Shown in pieces: positions 5,659 to 5,739 of a DNA stretch of 5,739 bases (positions are counted from its first letter, which is position 1; each line of letters begins with the position of its first letter). This DNA comes from Candidatus Gastranaerophilales bacterium (GTDB lineage Bacteria > Cyanobacteriota > Vampirovibrionia > Gastranaerophilales > CAJFVJ01), in the NCBI GenBank assembly GCA_028694275.1, contig JAQUTS010000115.1, positions 1 through 5,739 of the forward strand. The letters are read 5' to 3'. Position numbers and translations under genes: made by a program. The notes under the pieces were generated by a model. That model worked only from the letters and a program-made list of their open reading frames with translations. It ran no database searches and was not told where the DNA came from.

Positions 5659-5739
5659 TTATATTGATTCTGTATCTGTTTGATTTGTATTGCTTGTTGT
5701 TGAGGTTGTCTGAGTTGTACTTGTAGTTGCTGTGCTAGA
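5659..5739 (-). CDS. C-terminal end of a Ser/Thr-rich protein (partial, cut by the window edge)
   Basis: Reading the minus strand from the right edge gives 26 codons ending SSTATTSTTQTTSTTSNT, then NQTDTESI and TAA (5659-5661), with a second in-frame TAA immediately after. All but a few residues are Ser, Thr, Asn or Gln. Such a composition is typical of disordered linkers or tails, often of secreted or surface proteins, but the rest of the protein is outside the window. The stop lies 12 bp before the TPR start, with the TPR ribosome binding site in the gap, so it is very likely the preceding gene of the same operon. A chance open frame cannot be excluded over so short a stretch. Confidence 0.55.
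   Translation of the reverse strand, partial: SSTATTSTTQTTSTTSNTNQTDTESI

Overview
The window is an AT-rich bacterial chromosome segment. Almost all coding lies on the minus strand, in short operons with Shine-Dalgarno sites. The gene content is a ferredoxin-dependent 2-oxoacid oxidoreductase with fused gamma and alpha subunits, a TPR protein, a CxxCxxCC cysteine-cluster protein and several small lineage-type proteins. This points to an anaerobic, fermentative, low-GC bacterium. My best guess is a gut-associated relative of the Gastranaerophilales (Vampirovibrionia/Melainabacteria). That placement rests on overall style and not on a marker gene, so it is only moderately likely.

Layout. (1) At 1-209 (+) is the end of a small gene whose product has a Gly/Ala-rich hydrophobic helix and a basic tail. 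It is followed by a strong intrinsic terminator (259-298). (2) At about 306-806 there is no convincing gene. The interval is filled by a modular repeat array: two tandem 236-bp units (95% identical, no indels) made of modules A (107 bp) and B (93 bp), separated by copies of an 18-bp linker. The array starts at the U-tract of the terminator and ends inside the stop codon of korB. (3) At 805-3471 (-) is a two-gene operon, korA (gamma-alpha fusion, 600 aa) then korB (283 aa). It encodes a complete catalytic 2-oxoacid:ferredoxin oxidoreductase, with a good candidate promoter at 3511-3539. (4) At 3590-3850 (-) is an 86-aa lysine-rich orphan, closed by a strong terminator (3556-3586) that insulates korA. 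(5) At 3914-5739 (-) is a compact operon: the Ser/Thr-rich tail of an incomplete gene, a 423-aa TPR protein, and a 147-aa YkgJ-type cysteine-cluster protein, with 12- and 17-bp gaps.

Function. KorA and KorB together would oxidatively decarboxylate a 2-oxoacid (2-oxoglutarate is the usual guess) to an acyl-CoA with reduction of ferredoxin, or run in reverse. The TPR/YkgJ operon has no assigned role; its gene order suggests a scaffold protein made together with a metal-binding protein. The most unusual element is the A/B/linker array. It is organised around complementary hexamers (CTGACA/TGTCAG and GTTGAC/GTCAAC), which let each module or each linker fold separately. It probably lies in the 3' untranslated part of the korAB transcript.
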